Shown: positions 1 through 8,485, counted from the stretch's first letter. The stretch is DNA of 64,000 nucleotides from Sphingomonas sp. dw_22 (GCF_018449795.1 NZ_JAAVVE010000016.1:22828-86827); one strand, 5' to 3'. A program made the numbers and translations. Notes: a model not told the origin generated them from the sequence alone.

Positions 1-401
1 CGCGGCTGATCCCGGCCGATCCCGACGCCCGCGCCGCCGCGCTCGCCCGCGCGCTGGTGGTGGGTGCGGACATCCACCCGATCAACAACCTGCGGGTGAT
101 GCGCTATCTCGCGCACGACCTGCATGTCGATGAGTTCCAGCGGAATGCCTGGACCCGCCACTGGATCGAGCAGGGCTTCGCCGCGTTGGAGGCGATGGTG
201 GACTCGGGGGCGGGCGAGGGGCCGTTCCTCGGCGGCAATGCGCCGGACATATCGGACGTGTTCCTAGTGCCCCAGATCTACAACGCCCGGCGGTTCGATG
301 TGCCCCTGATGCCCTATCCCAAGCTGTGCCGCGCCGATTACGCCGCGGCGAAGGTCGAAGCCTTCGCTGCCGCCCATCCCGACCGGGTTGCGCCGAAGTG
401 A
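1..401 (+). CDS. maiA: maleylacetoacetate isomerase, C-terminal part (5' end outside window)
   Basis: The open frame enters the window in frame 3 and ends at the TGA at 399-401. The readable part is the C-terminal all-helical domain of a zeta-class glutathione S-transferase. The segment DIHPINNLRVMRYL near position 68 is the characteristic motif of maleylacetoacetate isomerases, which use glutathione to isomerise maleylacetoacetate to fumarylacetoacetate in tyrosine and homogentisate breakdown. Further on, GPFLGGNAPDISDVFLVPQ matches the family helix that precedes the C-terminus. The N-terminal thioredoxin-like domain with the glutathione site lies upstream of the window. A GTG at 57 would make a short product, but the family sequence continues unbroken upstream of it, so it is not the start. 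Another zeta-class GST is the only realistic alternative. Confidence 0.9.
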   Translation, partial: RLIPADPDARAAALARALVVGADIHPINNLRVMRYLAHDLHVDEFQRNAWTRHWIEQGFAALEAMVDSGAGEGPFLGGNAPDISDVFLVPQIYNARRFDVPLMPYPKLCRADYAAAKVEAFAAAHPDRVAPK

Positions 402-440
402 GGGTTTCCGGTTCAACAAGCCCCTTCCTTTCCTCTTCAA

Positions 441-606
441 ACCCCTCCCCTTCAGGGGAGGGGATGGGGGTGGGGCAGAGTCTCACCGAGACCAGCCCGC
501 GCGATGACTCCCCCACCCCAACCCATTGCCGGGTGAACGGCGCCCCGCGCCGTTCAGGCCATGCCGGGGGCATGGCCGACCCGGCAATCCTAAAGGGGAG
601 GGGCTT
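441..606. repeat. nested palindromic repeat upstream of the TonB receptor
   Basis: An outer pair, CCCCTCCCC (442-450) and GGGGAGGGG (595-603), encloses a GGGGTGGGG/CCCCACCCC pair (467-475 with 511-519). Inside that is a three-way structure: ATTGCCGGGT (525-534) pairs with ACCCGGCAAT (579-588), and between them lie two hairpins, GAACGGCG/CGCCGTTC (535-542 with 548-555) and GGCCATGCC/GGCATGGCC (557-565 with 569-577). All pairings are exact. The outer arms resemble the hairpin at 10118-10145. The ATG at 572, the best start for the following gene, lies in the second hairpin. Confidence 0.85.
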
Positions 607-2650
607 ATTGCTGGCTATCGCGTTCATCCCTCTCCCCGCCTTCGCGCAGAAAACCCCACCCGCCACCGACGAGATCGTCGTCACCGGCCGCGGCCTCGAC
701 GCGCCGCCGGGCGAGGCGGCCTACGACGTCGTCACGATCGATCGCGACCGCCTCGCCGACAATGCCAGCAACCGGCTGGAGGACGTGCTGCGCGACGCCG
801 CCGGTCTCGCCCAGTTCCGCCGCTCCGATTCGAGCTCGGCGCACCCCACCAGCCAGGGCATTTCGTTGCGCGGCCTCGGCGGCAACGCCTCCAGCCGCGC
901 GCTGCTGCTGCTCGACGGCGTGCCGCAGACCGATCCCTTCGGCGGCTGGGTGGCCTTTCCCGCCTATCTGCCCGAGCGGCTGGCCTCGGCCCGCATCGTC
1001 CGCGGCGGCGGCAGCGGCTATGCCGGCCCCGGCGCGCTCGCCGGCACGATCGAGCTGACCAGCGGCGCCCCGTCCGATCTCGGCCCGCTCCAGCTCGCCG
1101 CCGCCTATGGCAGCCGTGACAGCGTGGACGCCACCGCCGTCGGATCGGCGACGCTTGGCAGCGGCTTCGTCACGCTCGCCGCGCAATATGGCCAGGGCGA
1201 CGGCTTCATCCCCACGGTGGAGGAGGATCGCGGCCCCGTCGATCGAGCGGCGCCCTACAAGCAGGCGAGCGTTGCGCTGCGCGGCGTGGTCGATCTGGGC
1301 GGCGGTGCCGAGCTCCAGACCAATGTCTCCGCCTTCAGCGACCGCCGCGATCGCGGCGTCGATTTCACCCAGGTCAAGAGCGACGGCGCCGATGCCAGCG
1401 TGCGGATCGTCAAGCGTGGCGGCTGGGGCTGGTCGGCGCTCGCCTATCTCCAGACGCGGCAGTTCGCGAGCGGGTTCGCCAGCATCAACGATACGCGCAC
1501 CACGGTCACGCCGTCGCTGAATCAATATGACGTGCCCGCCACCGGCATCGGCGGCCGGATCGAGATCGCCCCGTCGGTCGGCGGCGGCGTAACCTTGCGG
1601 CTGGGCAGCGACATCCGCCGCGTCTCGGGGCGCACCCAGGAACTCTATACCTATGTCGCCGGCCAGCCGACGCGGCAGCGCGTAGCGGGCGGCGATAGCC
1701 TCACCTTCGGCGGCTTCGCAGACGCGAGCTATGAGGTGGGCGGCCTCACGCTCAACGCCGGCGGCCGGCTCGATCGCTGGACGATCTCGAACGGCAGCCT
1801 GGTCGAGCGGCCGCTCGGCGCCGGCGCCACGCTCACCGACAGCCTCTTCCCCAATCGCAGCGGCACCGAAGCTACCGGCCGCCTCGGCGCGGCCTATGCC
1901 GCCGGCCCGGTGACGCTGCGCGCCGCGGCCTATCGCGGCTGGCGCCTGCCGACGCTCAACGAGCTGTACCGCCCCTTCCGCGTCGGTGCCGATGCCACCG
2001 CCGCCAATGCCGCACTTGATCCCGAGCATATGTGGGGCGGCGAGCTGGGTCTCGACGTCCGCCCGCTGCCGAACCTCGTGCTGCGTGCCACCGGCTATTG
2101 GAACCGGCTCGACAGCGCGATCGCCAACGTCACCATCGCCAACGGTCCGGGCACCTTCCCGGGCGTGGGCTTCGTCTCGGCGGCGGGAGTCTATCGCGTC
2201 CGCCAGAATCTAGACGCGGTCGAGGCCAAGGGGCTGGAGCTGGATGGCCGCTGGAGCCGCGGCCCGCTCAGCCTGTCGGCCTCCTACGCCTATATCGACG
2301 CGCATGTGGACGCCTCGGGCATCTCCGCCCCGCTCGACGGCCTGCGCCCGGCCCAGACCGCGAAGCACCAGGGCTCGGCCACCGCCGCCTGGCGCCGGGG
2401 CGATGCCGGCATTTCGCTCACCGCGCGCTATGCCGGCCCGCAGTTCGAGGACGACCAGAACACGCGCACGCTGGCGGGCGCCTTCACGCTCGACGGCACG
2501 ATCGCGGTGCCGGTCGCGGGCGGGCTGATCGCCGAGGCGCGCGGCGTGAACCTGTTCGACGAGCGCGTGGAAGCAGGCATCAGCGGCCCCGGCGTGGTCG
2601 AGCGTGCGACGCCGCGCACGCTCTGGTTCGGATTCCGCTACCGGCTATAG
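572..2650 (+). CDS. TonB-dependent outer-membrane receptor
   Basis: Protein of 692 residues starting at the ATG at 572. The N-terminus has a basic region (K8, R10), a hydrophobic core and an AFA-Q cleavage site near residue 25. A TonB-box-like segment DEIVVTG follows at about 33-39, then a plug domain to about residue 155 (SNRLEDVLRDAAG, SLRGLGGNASSRALLLLDGVP, RIVRGGGSGYAGPGALAG), then a 22-strand-type beta-barrel. The C-terminus TLWFGFRYRL has the pattern of a barrel assembly signal, although the final residue is Leu rather than Phe. It should sit in the outer membrane and import a siderophore, cobalamin or carbohydrate with energy from TonB. The substrate cannot be read from sequence, though the small barrel is closest in style to BtuB-like receptors. 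Starts are awkward: 572 lies inside a repeat, and the only nearby alternative is a TTG at 608 that would leave a signal peptide without positive charge. Confidence 0.9.
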   Translation: MADPAILKGRGLLLAIAFIPLPAFAQKTPPATDEIVVTGRGLDAPPGEAAYDVVTIDRDRLADNASNRLEDVLRDAAGLAQFRRSDSSSAHPTSQGISLRGLGGNASSRALLLLDGVPQTDPFGGWVAFPAYLPERLASARIVRGGGSGYAGPGALAGTIELTSGAPSDLGPLQLAAAYGSRDSVDATAVGSATLGSGFVTLAAQYGQGDGFIPTVEEDRGPVDRAAPYKQASVALRGVVDLGGGAELQTNVSAFSDRRDRGVDFTQVKSDGADASVRIVKRGGWGWSALAYLQTRQFASGFASINDTRTTVTPSLNQYDVPATGIGGRIEIAPSVGGGVTLRLGSDIRRVSGRTQELYTYVAGQPTRQRVAGGDSLTFGGFADASYEVGGLTLNAGGRLDRWTISNGSLVERPLGAGATLTDSLFPNRSGTEATGRLGAAYAAGPVTLRAAAYRGWRLPTLNELYRPFRVGADATAANAALDPEHMWGGELGLDVRPLPNLVLRATGYWNRLDSAIANVTIANGPGTFPGVGFVSAAGVYRVRQNLDAVEAKGLELDGRWSRGPLSLSASYAYIDAHVDASGISAPLDGLRPAQTAKHQGSATAAWRRGDAGISLTARYAGPQFEDDQNTRTLAGAFTLDGTIAVPVAGGLIAEARGVNLFDERVEAGISGPGVVERATPRTLWFGFRYRL

Positions 2651-2654
2651 CCCT

Positions 2655-2788
2655 GATCCTCCCCGGCACGGGGAGGGGGACCATGCGAAGCATGGTGGAG
2701 GGGGAGCGCCGCAAAGGGTGTCGCCTGTGGAGAGCCCCCTCCACCACCGCCTTCGGCGGCGGTCCCCCTCCCCGTGCCGGGGAGGATC
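2655..2788. repeat. palindromic repeat, family A copy 1 (28-bp perfect terminal inverted repeats)
   Basis: Positions 2655-2682 and 2761-2788 are perfect 28-bp reverse complements beginning with GATCCTCCCC. An inner GGTGGAGGGGG / CCCCCTCCACC pair lies within. The element fills almost the whole gap between two convergent genes, so it may also end transcription from both sides. Related copies are at 18237-18377 and 23666-23801. Confidence 0.9.
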
Positions 2789-2792
2789 GGGA

Positions 2793-3881
2793 TCAGGCGC
2801 CGGCAACCACCCGGTCGAACAGCGCCAGATATTCCGCAATCGGATCGCCTCCCGCCGTCACCGGTGCGGGCCGCGCCCGTCCGGGCGTCAGCCAATGGTC
2901 GAGCGCCGCGACCAGCGCATCCGCATCCTCGCGCGGCACCACCGATCCCAGCTCCGGCCCCGTCACGATCTCGCGCACCGCCACGCTCGATTCGGTCGAG
3001 ATCACCGGCGTCCCCCGCGACAGGGCTTCGCGCAGCACCCCCGGCACGCCCTCATAGTCGGAGGTCAGCACCGCCACCGTCGCGCCGGCCAATGCCGGAA
3101 GCGGATCGCCCGCATGCCCCGGCATCGTCACCCGCCCGCCCAGCCCCAATGTTGCCACCTGCGCCTCCAGCGCCGCCCGCGCGCCGCCTTCGCCGATCAG
3201 CAGCAGCGCCACCTCCTTATCCGCGATGCGGGGCAGCGCCGCGATCAGCCGGTCCCAGCGCTTCTGCGGTTCCAGCCGCCCGACCCCGACGATGTAGCGC
3301 CCCGGCGGCAGCGCCACCGGAGCCGCGCCCGGCATCGGCAGCGCCGGCGGATTGGCGATCACGCTCACCCGCTCCGGCGGCATGTGCATCTCGGCGATCG
3401 CCTCGGCCGCCATCGCCGGCGTCATCGCCACGACATGATCGAGGAAGCGCGGATGCAGCCGCAGCCAGCGCCGGTATCGCCACGCCGCGCCCCGGCTCAA
3501 TTCGGGCCGCACCAGCGCATTGGAGACCTTCGCCACGATCGGCGGGCATCCGCGCCCCAGCCGCAGCCGGGTAAGCGCCGCGATTCCGCTATAATGATTG
3601 CCGGGGCAGAAGATCAGGTCCGGCGCGGTCGCCCGCACCTGCCCGGCGACGGCGGAGAGCGCGCCATAGGCCGGATTGTCCAGCTCGATCAGCGCGATTC
3701 CCGCAGGCAATTCGGCCGCCAGCGGACCCTCGCGGCTACCCAGCACCAGCGTCACGCGCCGCCCCTCGCCAAGCCATCCCGCCGCCATCCGCAGCATCGC
3801 GCGCTCCACCCCGCCGCCCCGCAGACTCTGGGCATAGCTGAGGATATGCAGGGCCTTATCGGGTCGGGCGCGCTGGGCCAT
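2793..3881 (-). CDS. GT4 family glycosyltransferase
   Basis: Protein of 362 residues from the ATG at 3881; a TTG at 3911 would add ten residues. The fold is GT-B. The N-terminal half has the acceptor-side glycine-rich loop (SLRGGGVERAML), and the C-terminal half has the donor-side signature GRLEPQKRWDRLI followed by an EX7E motif in DYEGVPGVLREALSRGTPVI. GT4 enzymes are retaining and use nucleotide sugars in the cytoplasm, often for surface polysaccharide or glycolipid. No signal peptide or membrane span is visible. It is transcribed away from the divergent membrane protein/DUF2141/GT4 operon at 4047, which hints at a shared surface-glycan role. Its stop codon lies just past repeat family A copy 1. 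The sugar and acceptor cannot be predicted. Confidence 0.85.
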   Translation of the reverse strand: MAQRARPDKALHILSYAQSLRGGGVERAMLRMAAGWLGEGRRVTLVLGSREGPLAAELPAGIALIELDNPAYGALSAVAGQVRATAPDLIFCPGNHYSGIAALTRLRLGRGCPPIVAKVSNALVRPELSRGAAWRYRRWLRLHPRFLDHVVAMTPAMAAEAIAEMHMPPERVSVIANPPALPMPGAAPVALPPGRYIVGVGRLEPQKRWDRLIAALPRIADKEVALLLIGEGGARAALEAQVATLGLGGRVTMPGHAGDPLPALAGATVAVLTSDYEGVPGVLREALSRGTPVISTESSVAVREIVTGPELGSVVPREDADALVAALDHWLTPGRARPAPVTAGGDPIAEYLALFDRVVAGA

Positions 3882-4046
3882 GGACTTGCGGATTGCCTTT
3901 CTAATGTCCAAATCGCCCCCGCAATAAACCGCATTTCGCTGTCAACTCGCCTGATCCGTACTCGCGCCTGCAAGCGTGGAATAGGCAAGACGCGGAAAAT
4001 AAAAGAATATGTTGAACGTGTCGGCAGCGGAATCGAATCAGTGACG

Positions 4047-4994
4047 ATGAAGGGGCGTGAGGCTTCGGTGAACACCAGCGCTGTCGAAGCCGCAATCCCG
4101 GTTGCGCCAGATCTTGCGGGCCTGGAGCCCGTGGAGAAGATCCGCCGGCGCTGGCCGATGCTGCTCGGCGGCGCGCTGACGCTGCTGATGATCTTCGGGC
4201 TGGGCCGGGAACTGTTCGATTCGGGGCTCTCGGGCCTGTCGCGCGCGGTGCCGACCAATCCGATCTTCTATCTTGCCTTCGCGATCTATTATCTCGGCCC
4301 GCCGACCTTCGATTACATCATCTTCCGCCGGCTGTGGCGGATCCCGCTCTCCGGCATGGTCGCGCTCCACAAGAAGCGCATCTCGAACGAAGTGTTGTTC
4401 GGCTATTCGGGCGAGGCCTATTTCTATGCCTGGGCGCGCCAGCGCACCCAGATGGTGGCGGCGCCGTTCGGCGCGGTGAAGGACGTGATGATCCTGTCCG
4501 CGATTGCGGGCAATGCGGTCACGCTGCTCGTGGTCGCGCTGGCGCTGCCCTTCGGCATCAACCTGATGCAGCCCAAGGAATTCCGCATCCTGCTGGGCTC
4601 GATCGGCGTCATCTTCGCGATGTCGCTGCCGTTCCTGATCTTCTCCAAGCGGGTGTTCTCGCTGCCCCGGGGCCAGCTCTGGTGGGTGTTCGGCGTGCAT
4701 TGCCTGCGCATCGTCTTCGGATCGGTGATGATCGCGATCGCCTGGCATTTCGCGATGCCGCAGATCTCGATGGGCATCTGGCTGCTGCTCGCCGCCGCGC
4801 GCCTGCTCGCCTGGCGCCTGCCGCTCGTGCCCAACAAGGAGCTGCTGTTCGCCAATTTCGCGATCATGGTGATCGGCCAGGGCCAGGCGCTGTCCGAGCT
4901 GATGGCGCTGATCGCCGCGCTCACCTTGTGCGCGCACGTCTCGCTGATCGCGATTTTCAGCCTCCACGCATTGCTGACGAGGAAACAAGCATGA
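4047..4994 (+). CDS. polytopic membrane protein of unknown function
   Basis: Protein of 315 residues (ATG at 4047; a GTG at 4068 is a possible shorter start). After a cytoplasmic-looking N-terminus with a KIRRRWP basic patch there are about seven or eight hydrophobic segments, including WPMLLGGALTLLMIFGLG, PIFYLAFAIYYLGPP and VTLLVVALALPFGI. The overall pattern recalls the membrane half of lysylphosphatidylglycerol-synthase/flippase-like proteins, but no diagnostic motif confirms this. A conserved-looking soluble stretch (KKRISNEVLFGYSGEAYFYAWARQ) sits between spans. Its stop overlaps the start of the DUF2141 gene by 4 bp (ATGA), and a GT4 glycosyltransferase follows 14 bp after that gene, so the three form one transcription unit. 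A role in moving or modifying a lipid-linked surface molecule is only an inference. Confidence 0.75.
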   Translation: MKGREASVNTSAVEAAIPVAPDLAGLEPVEKIRRRWPMLLGGALTLLMIFGLGRELFDSGLSGLSRAVPTNPIFYLAFAIYYLGPPTFDYIIFRRLWRIPLSGMVALHKKRISNEVLFGYSGEAYFYAWARQRTQMVAAPFGAVKDVMILSAIAGNAVTLLVVALALPFGINLMQPKEFRILLGSIGVIFAMSLPFLIFSKRVFSLPRGQLWWVFGVHCLRIVFGSVMIAIAWHFAMPQISMGIWLLLAAARLLAWRLPLVPNKELLFANFAIMVIGQGQALSELMALIAALTLCAHVSLIAIFSLHALLTRKQA

Positions 4995-5515
4995 CGAGTC
5001 TCAAGATTCTTGCCGCGGTGGCGCTGGCGGGGCTGGCTCTGCCCGCCGCGCCCGCACTCGCCCAGCGGGATCCGGTGGATGGATCCTGCGCGACCGGCAC
5101 GGGGCCGCGGCTCTACGTCAACGTGCTCGGCCTCAAGGATCGCACCGGCCGGATGAAGCTGGAGCTCTATCCCGCGAACGAGGCCGATTTCCTGAAGGAC
5201 GATCGCGACCTGAAGAAGGAGGGCAAGCCCTTCCGCCGCGTCTGGGCGGCCACGCCCCCGTCCGGCGCGGTGACGCTCTGCATCCGCGCGCCCAGCGCCG
5301 GCCAATGGGCGCTGCTCTTCACCCATGATCGCGACGGCAAGAACAAGTTCAATTTCTGGCAGGACGGCGCCGGCTTCACCAGCAGCCAGCGCCTCGGGCG
5401 CAGCCGGCCCAAGGTGGGCCAGGCCCGCGTCAACATTCCTGAAAACGGTGGTACGGTGACGGTGCGCGCGCAATATCTGCGCGGCCTGGGCGGCTTCGGC
5501 CCGCTCGACGACTGA
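4991..5515 (+). CDS. DUF2141 family secreted protein
   Basis: Protein of 174 residues. A Sec signal peptide occupies roughly residues 1-24 (MTSLKILAAVALAGLALPAA, then PALA-Q). The mature part has a beta-rich pattern typical of DUF2141: YVNVLGLKDRTGRMKLELYP near the start, then GAVTLCIRAPSAGQWALLFTHDRDGKNKFNFW and a conserved GQARVNIP tail. Two cysteines (in GSCATG and TLCIRAP) could form a periplasmic disulfide. The biochemical role of DUF2141 is not known to me. The ATG overlaps the preceding membrane-protein stop by 4 bp, indicating translational coupling, and the following GT4 gene lies 14 bp downstream. A periplasmic accessory to the surface-glycan genes around it is plausible. Confidence 0.85.
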   Translation: MTSLKILAAVALAGLALPAAPALAQRDPVDGSCATGTGPRLYVNVLGLKDRTGRMKLELYPANEADFLKDDRDLKKEGKPFRRVWAATPPSGAVTLCIRAPSAGQWALLFTHDRDGKNKFNFWQDGAGFTSSQRLGRSRPKVGQARVNIPENGGTVTVRAQYLRGLGGFGPLDD

Positions 5516-5529
5516 GGGAGGCGCGAGTC

Positions 5530-6732
5530 ATGCGCATCGTCGACGTCAACGAATATTATTCGCCCACCGGCGGCGGCGTGCGCACCTATCTCGATCGCAA
5601 GATGGGGATCATGGCCGATCTCGGCCATGAGCTGATCGTCGTCGCTCCCGCGCTCGAGAATTCGATCGAGGAGCGGCCGGGCGGCGGGTGCATCCACTGG
5701 CTGAAATCGCCGCCGCTGGTCCTCGACCGGAATTACGGCATCTTCGTCGAGGACCAGCCGATCTGGGACGTGCTCGACCGGCTCAAGCCCGACATCGTCG
5801 AGACCAGTTCGCCCTGGCGCCCGGCCTGGACGGTCGGCCGCTGGAAGGGCGACGCGCTCAAGGTCTTCTTCGCGCACAACGACAATATCGGCGCCTATCC
5901 GCAGCGCTGGCTCGACAGCGTCTCGACGCCGCGCCAGGTCGAGCGCGCCTTTGCCTGGTACACGCGCTACATGGGCGATTTCCTGGCGAAGTACGACGCC
6001 TTCGTCACCAACGGCCCGGCGCTCGCCAAGCGCTTCCGCCGCCGCGGGCTGCATGTCGATGCGTCGATGCCGCTGGGGATCGAGCGGAGCTGGTTCTCGC
6101 CTGATCTGCGCGACGAGAACCTCCGTGTCGCGATGCTCGCCCAGCTCGGCCTGCCGCCGGAGGGGCATCTGCTGCTCGGCCTCGGCCGCCACCACAAGGA
6201 AAAGCGCTGGCCGCTGGTGATCGACGCGGTAGAGGCGGCGGCGAACGACCTGCCGGTCGGGCTGATGCTGATCGGCGACGGCACCCAGCGCCGGCATCTG
6301 GAGGCGCGGATCGCCGGCAGCCCGCATATCCGCATCTTCCGCCCGGTCTATGATCGCGTCCGCCTGTCGCGGATCATGGCGAGTTGCGACGCGCTGATCC
6401 ACGGATCGGACGCCGAGCCGTTCGGGCTGGTCGCCTCCGAAGCGCTGGCCTCGGGCCTGCCGCTGATCGGGCCGGACGAGGGCGGTTTCGCCGAGATCGC
6501 CGACCCGCTCTTCGCCGAGACCTATGCCGCGCGCGACGCCTATTCGGCGGCCGATGCGATCCGCCGCATGTTCGCCCGCGAGCCCACTATCCTGCGCCAC
6601 GCCGCGCGCGTCGCCGCCGGCAAGGTGCGCAGCGATTACGACCATGCGGTCGAGCTGATGACCTATTACGAGGGTCTCTTGACCGCCAGGCGCGGTGCGG
6701 GCGCCGCCACGGCCCTGACCGGCGCTGCATAG
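5530..6732 (+). CDS. GT4 family glycosyltransferase
   Basis: Protein of 400 residues with a GT-B architecture. The N-terminus RIVDVNEYYSPTGGGVRTYL is the acceptor-domain start with the glycine-rich loop seen in GT4 enzymes. The donor domain has LLLGLGRHHKEKRW and an EX7E motif in SDAEPFGLVASEALASGLPLIGPDEGG at about residues 297-305. It is cytoplasmic and expected to transfer a sugar from a nucleotide donor with retention. It is the third gene of the unit with the membrane protein and DUF2141 protein. Its last 67 bp overlap the end of the convergent gene 6666-8219 in the opposite strand. SD-like GGAGGCG lies just before the ATG. Donor and acceptor are not predictable. Confidence 0.88.
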   Translation: MRIVDVNEYYSPTGGGVRTYLDRKMGIMADLGHELIVVAPALENSIEERPGGGCIHWLKSPPLVLDRNYGIFVEDQPIWDVLDRLKPDIVETSSPWRPAWTVGRWKGDALKVFFAHNDNIGAYPQRWLDSVSTPRQVERAFAWYTRYMGDFLAKYDAFVTNGPALAKRFRRRGLHVDASMPLGIERSWFSPDLRDENLRVAMLAQLGLPPEGHLLLGLGRHHKEKRWPLVIDAVEAAANDLPVGLMLIGDGTQRRHLEARIAGSPHIRIFRPVYDRVRLSRIMASCDALIHGSDAEPFGLVASEALASGLPLIGPDEGGFAEIADPLFAETYAARDAYSAADAIRRMFAREPTILRHAARVAAGKVRSDYDHAVELMTYYEGLLTARRGAGAATALTGAA

Positions 6733-8219
6733 ACGGCGATCGTCGTGTCGCCCAGCGGATAGCGCCCCTTCAGCGCATAGCCGCCCAGCCGCAGCAGCCG
6801 CATCACCAGCGTGCGCACCGCCAGCCGCTCGCCGGAATAGGCAGGGCGCATCGCCACGATCGCCGGGCGCCGCGTGAAGATCCGCCGGACCTCGGCAAGC
6901 TGGTCGACGCCCACCGCGCCGTTCTCGCGCTCGCGCGACAAATGGCTGGGATAGACCCAGGGCGAGAGCGCGCAGCGATCGGTGTAGCTGTACGGGATCG
7001 AGACGCCCGAATGCATATAGAGGCAGCCGGGGCCGTGTCCGATGGCGCGCGCCAGCGTCTCCAGCTCCTCGGCGTCGCCGCGATGGCGATAGGCGCTCCA
7101 TACGGTGAACTCGCCGCCGAGCGCCGCCACGATCAGCAGCAGCGGCGCGACGATCCTGCGCCCGGTCGGGTGCCCGCCCAGGAAACCGGCGCAGCACAGG
7201 CTCGCCGGCAGCATCACCGGCAGCGCATAATGGCTGAACCAGGTGCCGAAGGCGATCAGCCCCACCACCGCCGCGATCAGCCAGCCGAAATACAGCGCGC
7301 GCACCGGACGCTCGGCCGCGTCGTCCACGGGCATGCGGCGGGAAAGCGCGCTGACGATCAGCAGCGGCGTCAGCATCAGCGCCAGCTTCAGGAACGCCAC
7401 CAGCAGCACCAGCGGCGGATCGCTCCGCCGCTCGAAGATCGAGCCGAAATTGGCATAGGCCCAGGCGTCGCCATGGCCGATCGCGTAATAGGCGCCGCCC
7501 GCGATCAGCGTCGGCAGCATCGCCATGCCGGCATAGCCCGCGCCGCGCTTCGCGACATGCGCCAGCGAAGCGCTCAGCCGCCATTCGCGCCACATCAGCC
7601 ACAGGCCCAGGAACAGCCCCTCGAACACCACCGAATATTTGATCTGGAGCGCGATGCCGATCAGCAGCATCGCCAGCATGCCGCGCCCGATCCGGCGATG
7701 GTCGCCGCGCGTATCGCCGGCGCGGGGCAGGGCCAGGCCCATCGCGGTGATCGTCGCCAGATTGTAGAAGACCGGCGCCTGCCCGCCCTGTCCATCGGCG
7801 AAGTTGATGACGAAGATATAGAGCAGGGCCGCCACCAGCGCGCCGCGCTCCCAGCCGGCGCGCTCGGCCAGCCGGGCGATGCCCATCGCGGTCAGCACCA
7901 CGCTCGCCAGCGCCATCATCTGATAGCCCAGGATGCCCCAGGGCGTGCCCAGCGCCGCTGCCGGCGCATAGAGCAGGAACAGCCCGACCGGCTTGCGATC
8001 CCAGATGTCGACATAGGGCAGTGCGCCCTCCAGCATCCGCTGGGCGGTGAGAAAATAGAATTGCTCGTCGACATCGACGACCGGGTTGCCGAAGGTCAGC
8101 GCGCGCACGCACACCGCGGCGAACAACAGGATCCACCAGCGCGGCAGCGCGGCGATCACGCCGGTCATGCTCGGCAGGCGGGCTGGGAAAATGCCCAGCG
8201 CTTCGGGCTTGGAGGCCAT
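6666..8219 (-). CDS. GT-C type membrane glycosyltransferase-like protein (GT39/PMT-like)
   Basis: Protein of 517 residues with about ten hydrophobic spans. The first external loop carries PVVDVDEQFYFLTAQRMLEG followed by ALPYVDIWDRKPVGLFLLYA; this D-x-D-E plus Y-x-D-x-W-D-x-K-P arrangement is the usual signature of GT39/ArnT-like enzymes, which take sugars from polyprenyl-phosphate carriers on the periplasmic side. The C-terminal 150 residues form a small soluble domain. The gene is divergent from phoD and convergent with the GT4 gene, overlapping it by 67 bp at the 3' ends. A perfect 18-bp palindrome lies 42 bp upstream of its ATG. The acceptor is unknown; a non-enzymatic dolichyl-mannosyltransferase relative cannot be excluded. 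Confidence 0.78.
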   Translation of the reverse strand: MASKPEALGIFPARLPSMTGVIAALPRWWILLFAAVCVRALTFGNPVVDVDEQFYFLTAQRMLEGALPYVDIWDRKPVGLFLLYAPAAALGTPWGILGYQMMALASVVLTAMGIARLAERAGWERGALVAALLYIFVINFADGQGGQAPVFYNLATITAMGLALPRAGDTRGDHRRIGRGMLAMLLIGIALQIKYSVVFEGLFLGLWLMWREWRLSASLAHVAKRGAGYAGMAMLPTLIAGGAYYAIGHGDAWAYANFGSIFERRSDPPLVLLVAFLKLALMLTPLLIVSALSRRMPVDDAAERPVRALYFGWLIAAVVGLIAFGTWFSHYALPVMLPASLCCAGFLGGHPTGRRIVAPLLLIVAALGGEFTVWSAYRHRGDAEELETLARAIGHGPGCLYMHSGVSIPYSYTDRCALSPWVYPSHLSRERENGAVGVDQLAEVRRIFTRRPAIVAMRPAYSGERLAVRTLVMRLLRLGGYALKGRYPLGDTTIAVYAAPVRAVAAPAPRLAVKRPS

Positions 8220-8260
8220 CAGGTCCGTTCGGGAAGGAGGAAGAAGGTATAGAGCGCGTT

Positions 8261-8278
8261 ATTGCCCGGCCGGGCAAT
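8261..8278. promoter_or_regulatory. 18-bp perfect palindrome in the divergent GT39-like/phoD region
   Basis: ATTGCCCGGCCGGGCAAT is a perfect palindrome without spacer, in the 266-bp gap between the divergent starts at 8219 and 8486. Its position 42 bp before the minus-strand ATG suits an operator. The rest of the gap shows no gene. Confidence 0.45.
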
Positions 8279-8485
8279 CGCATCTTCGCTATTTTCGTTC
8301 GATGACGCCAATGTTGCGACGAAGGGCCGCGGGCCTGCCGGGAAAGGCGATGAAGGGCAGGCGCGCATGGCTTTCCGGCTGCGTTGGAGGCGACTTGGCG
8401 CCTGTCTTAGCCTGCCATTCCGGCGCTGTCACGAACCCGCAATTTAGCGGGCGCAAGCAGCCGGCGGATCAGGGAGAGTGCCCCA

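Noticed and set aside
2604..4046. Upstream extension of the membrane protein frame at 4047
   Set aside because: It runs through the repeat and antisense to a GT4 gene; no membrane or other domain appears before 4047.
5167..8283. A 1038-codon minus-strand frame across several genes
   Set aside because: It overlaps complete DUF2141 and GT4 genes on the plus strand and the GT39-like gene in another frame of the minus strand; no domain is visible.
8402..8432. Possible Pho box before phoD
   Set aside because: CTGTCTT, CTGCCAT and CTGTCAC half-sites occur, but their starts are 10 and 14 bp apart, not the 11 bp of a PhoB site.
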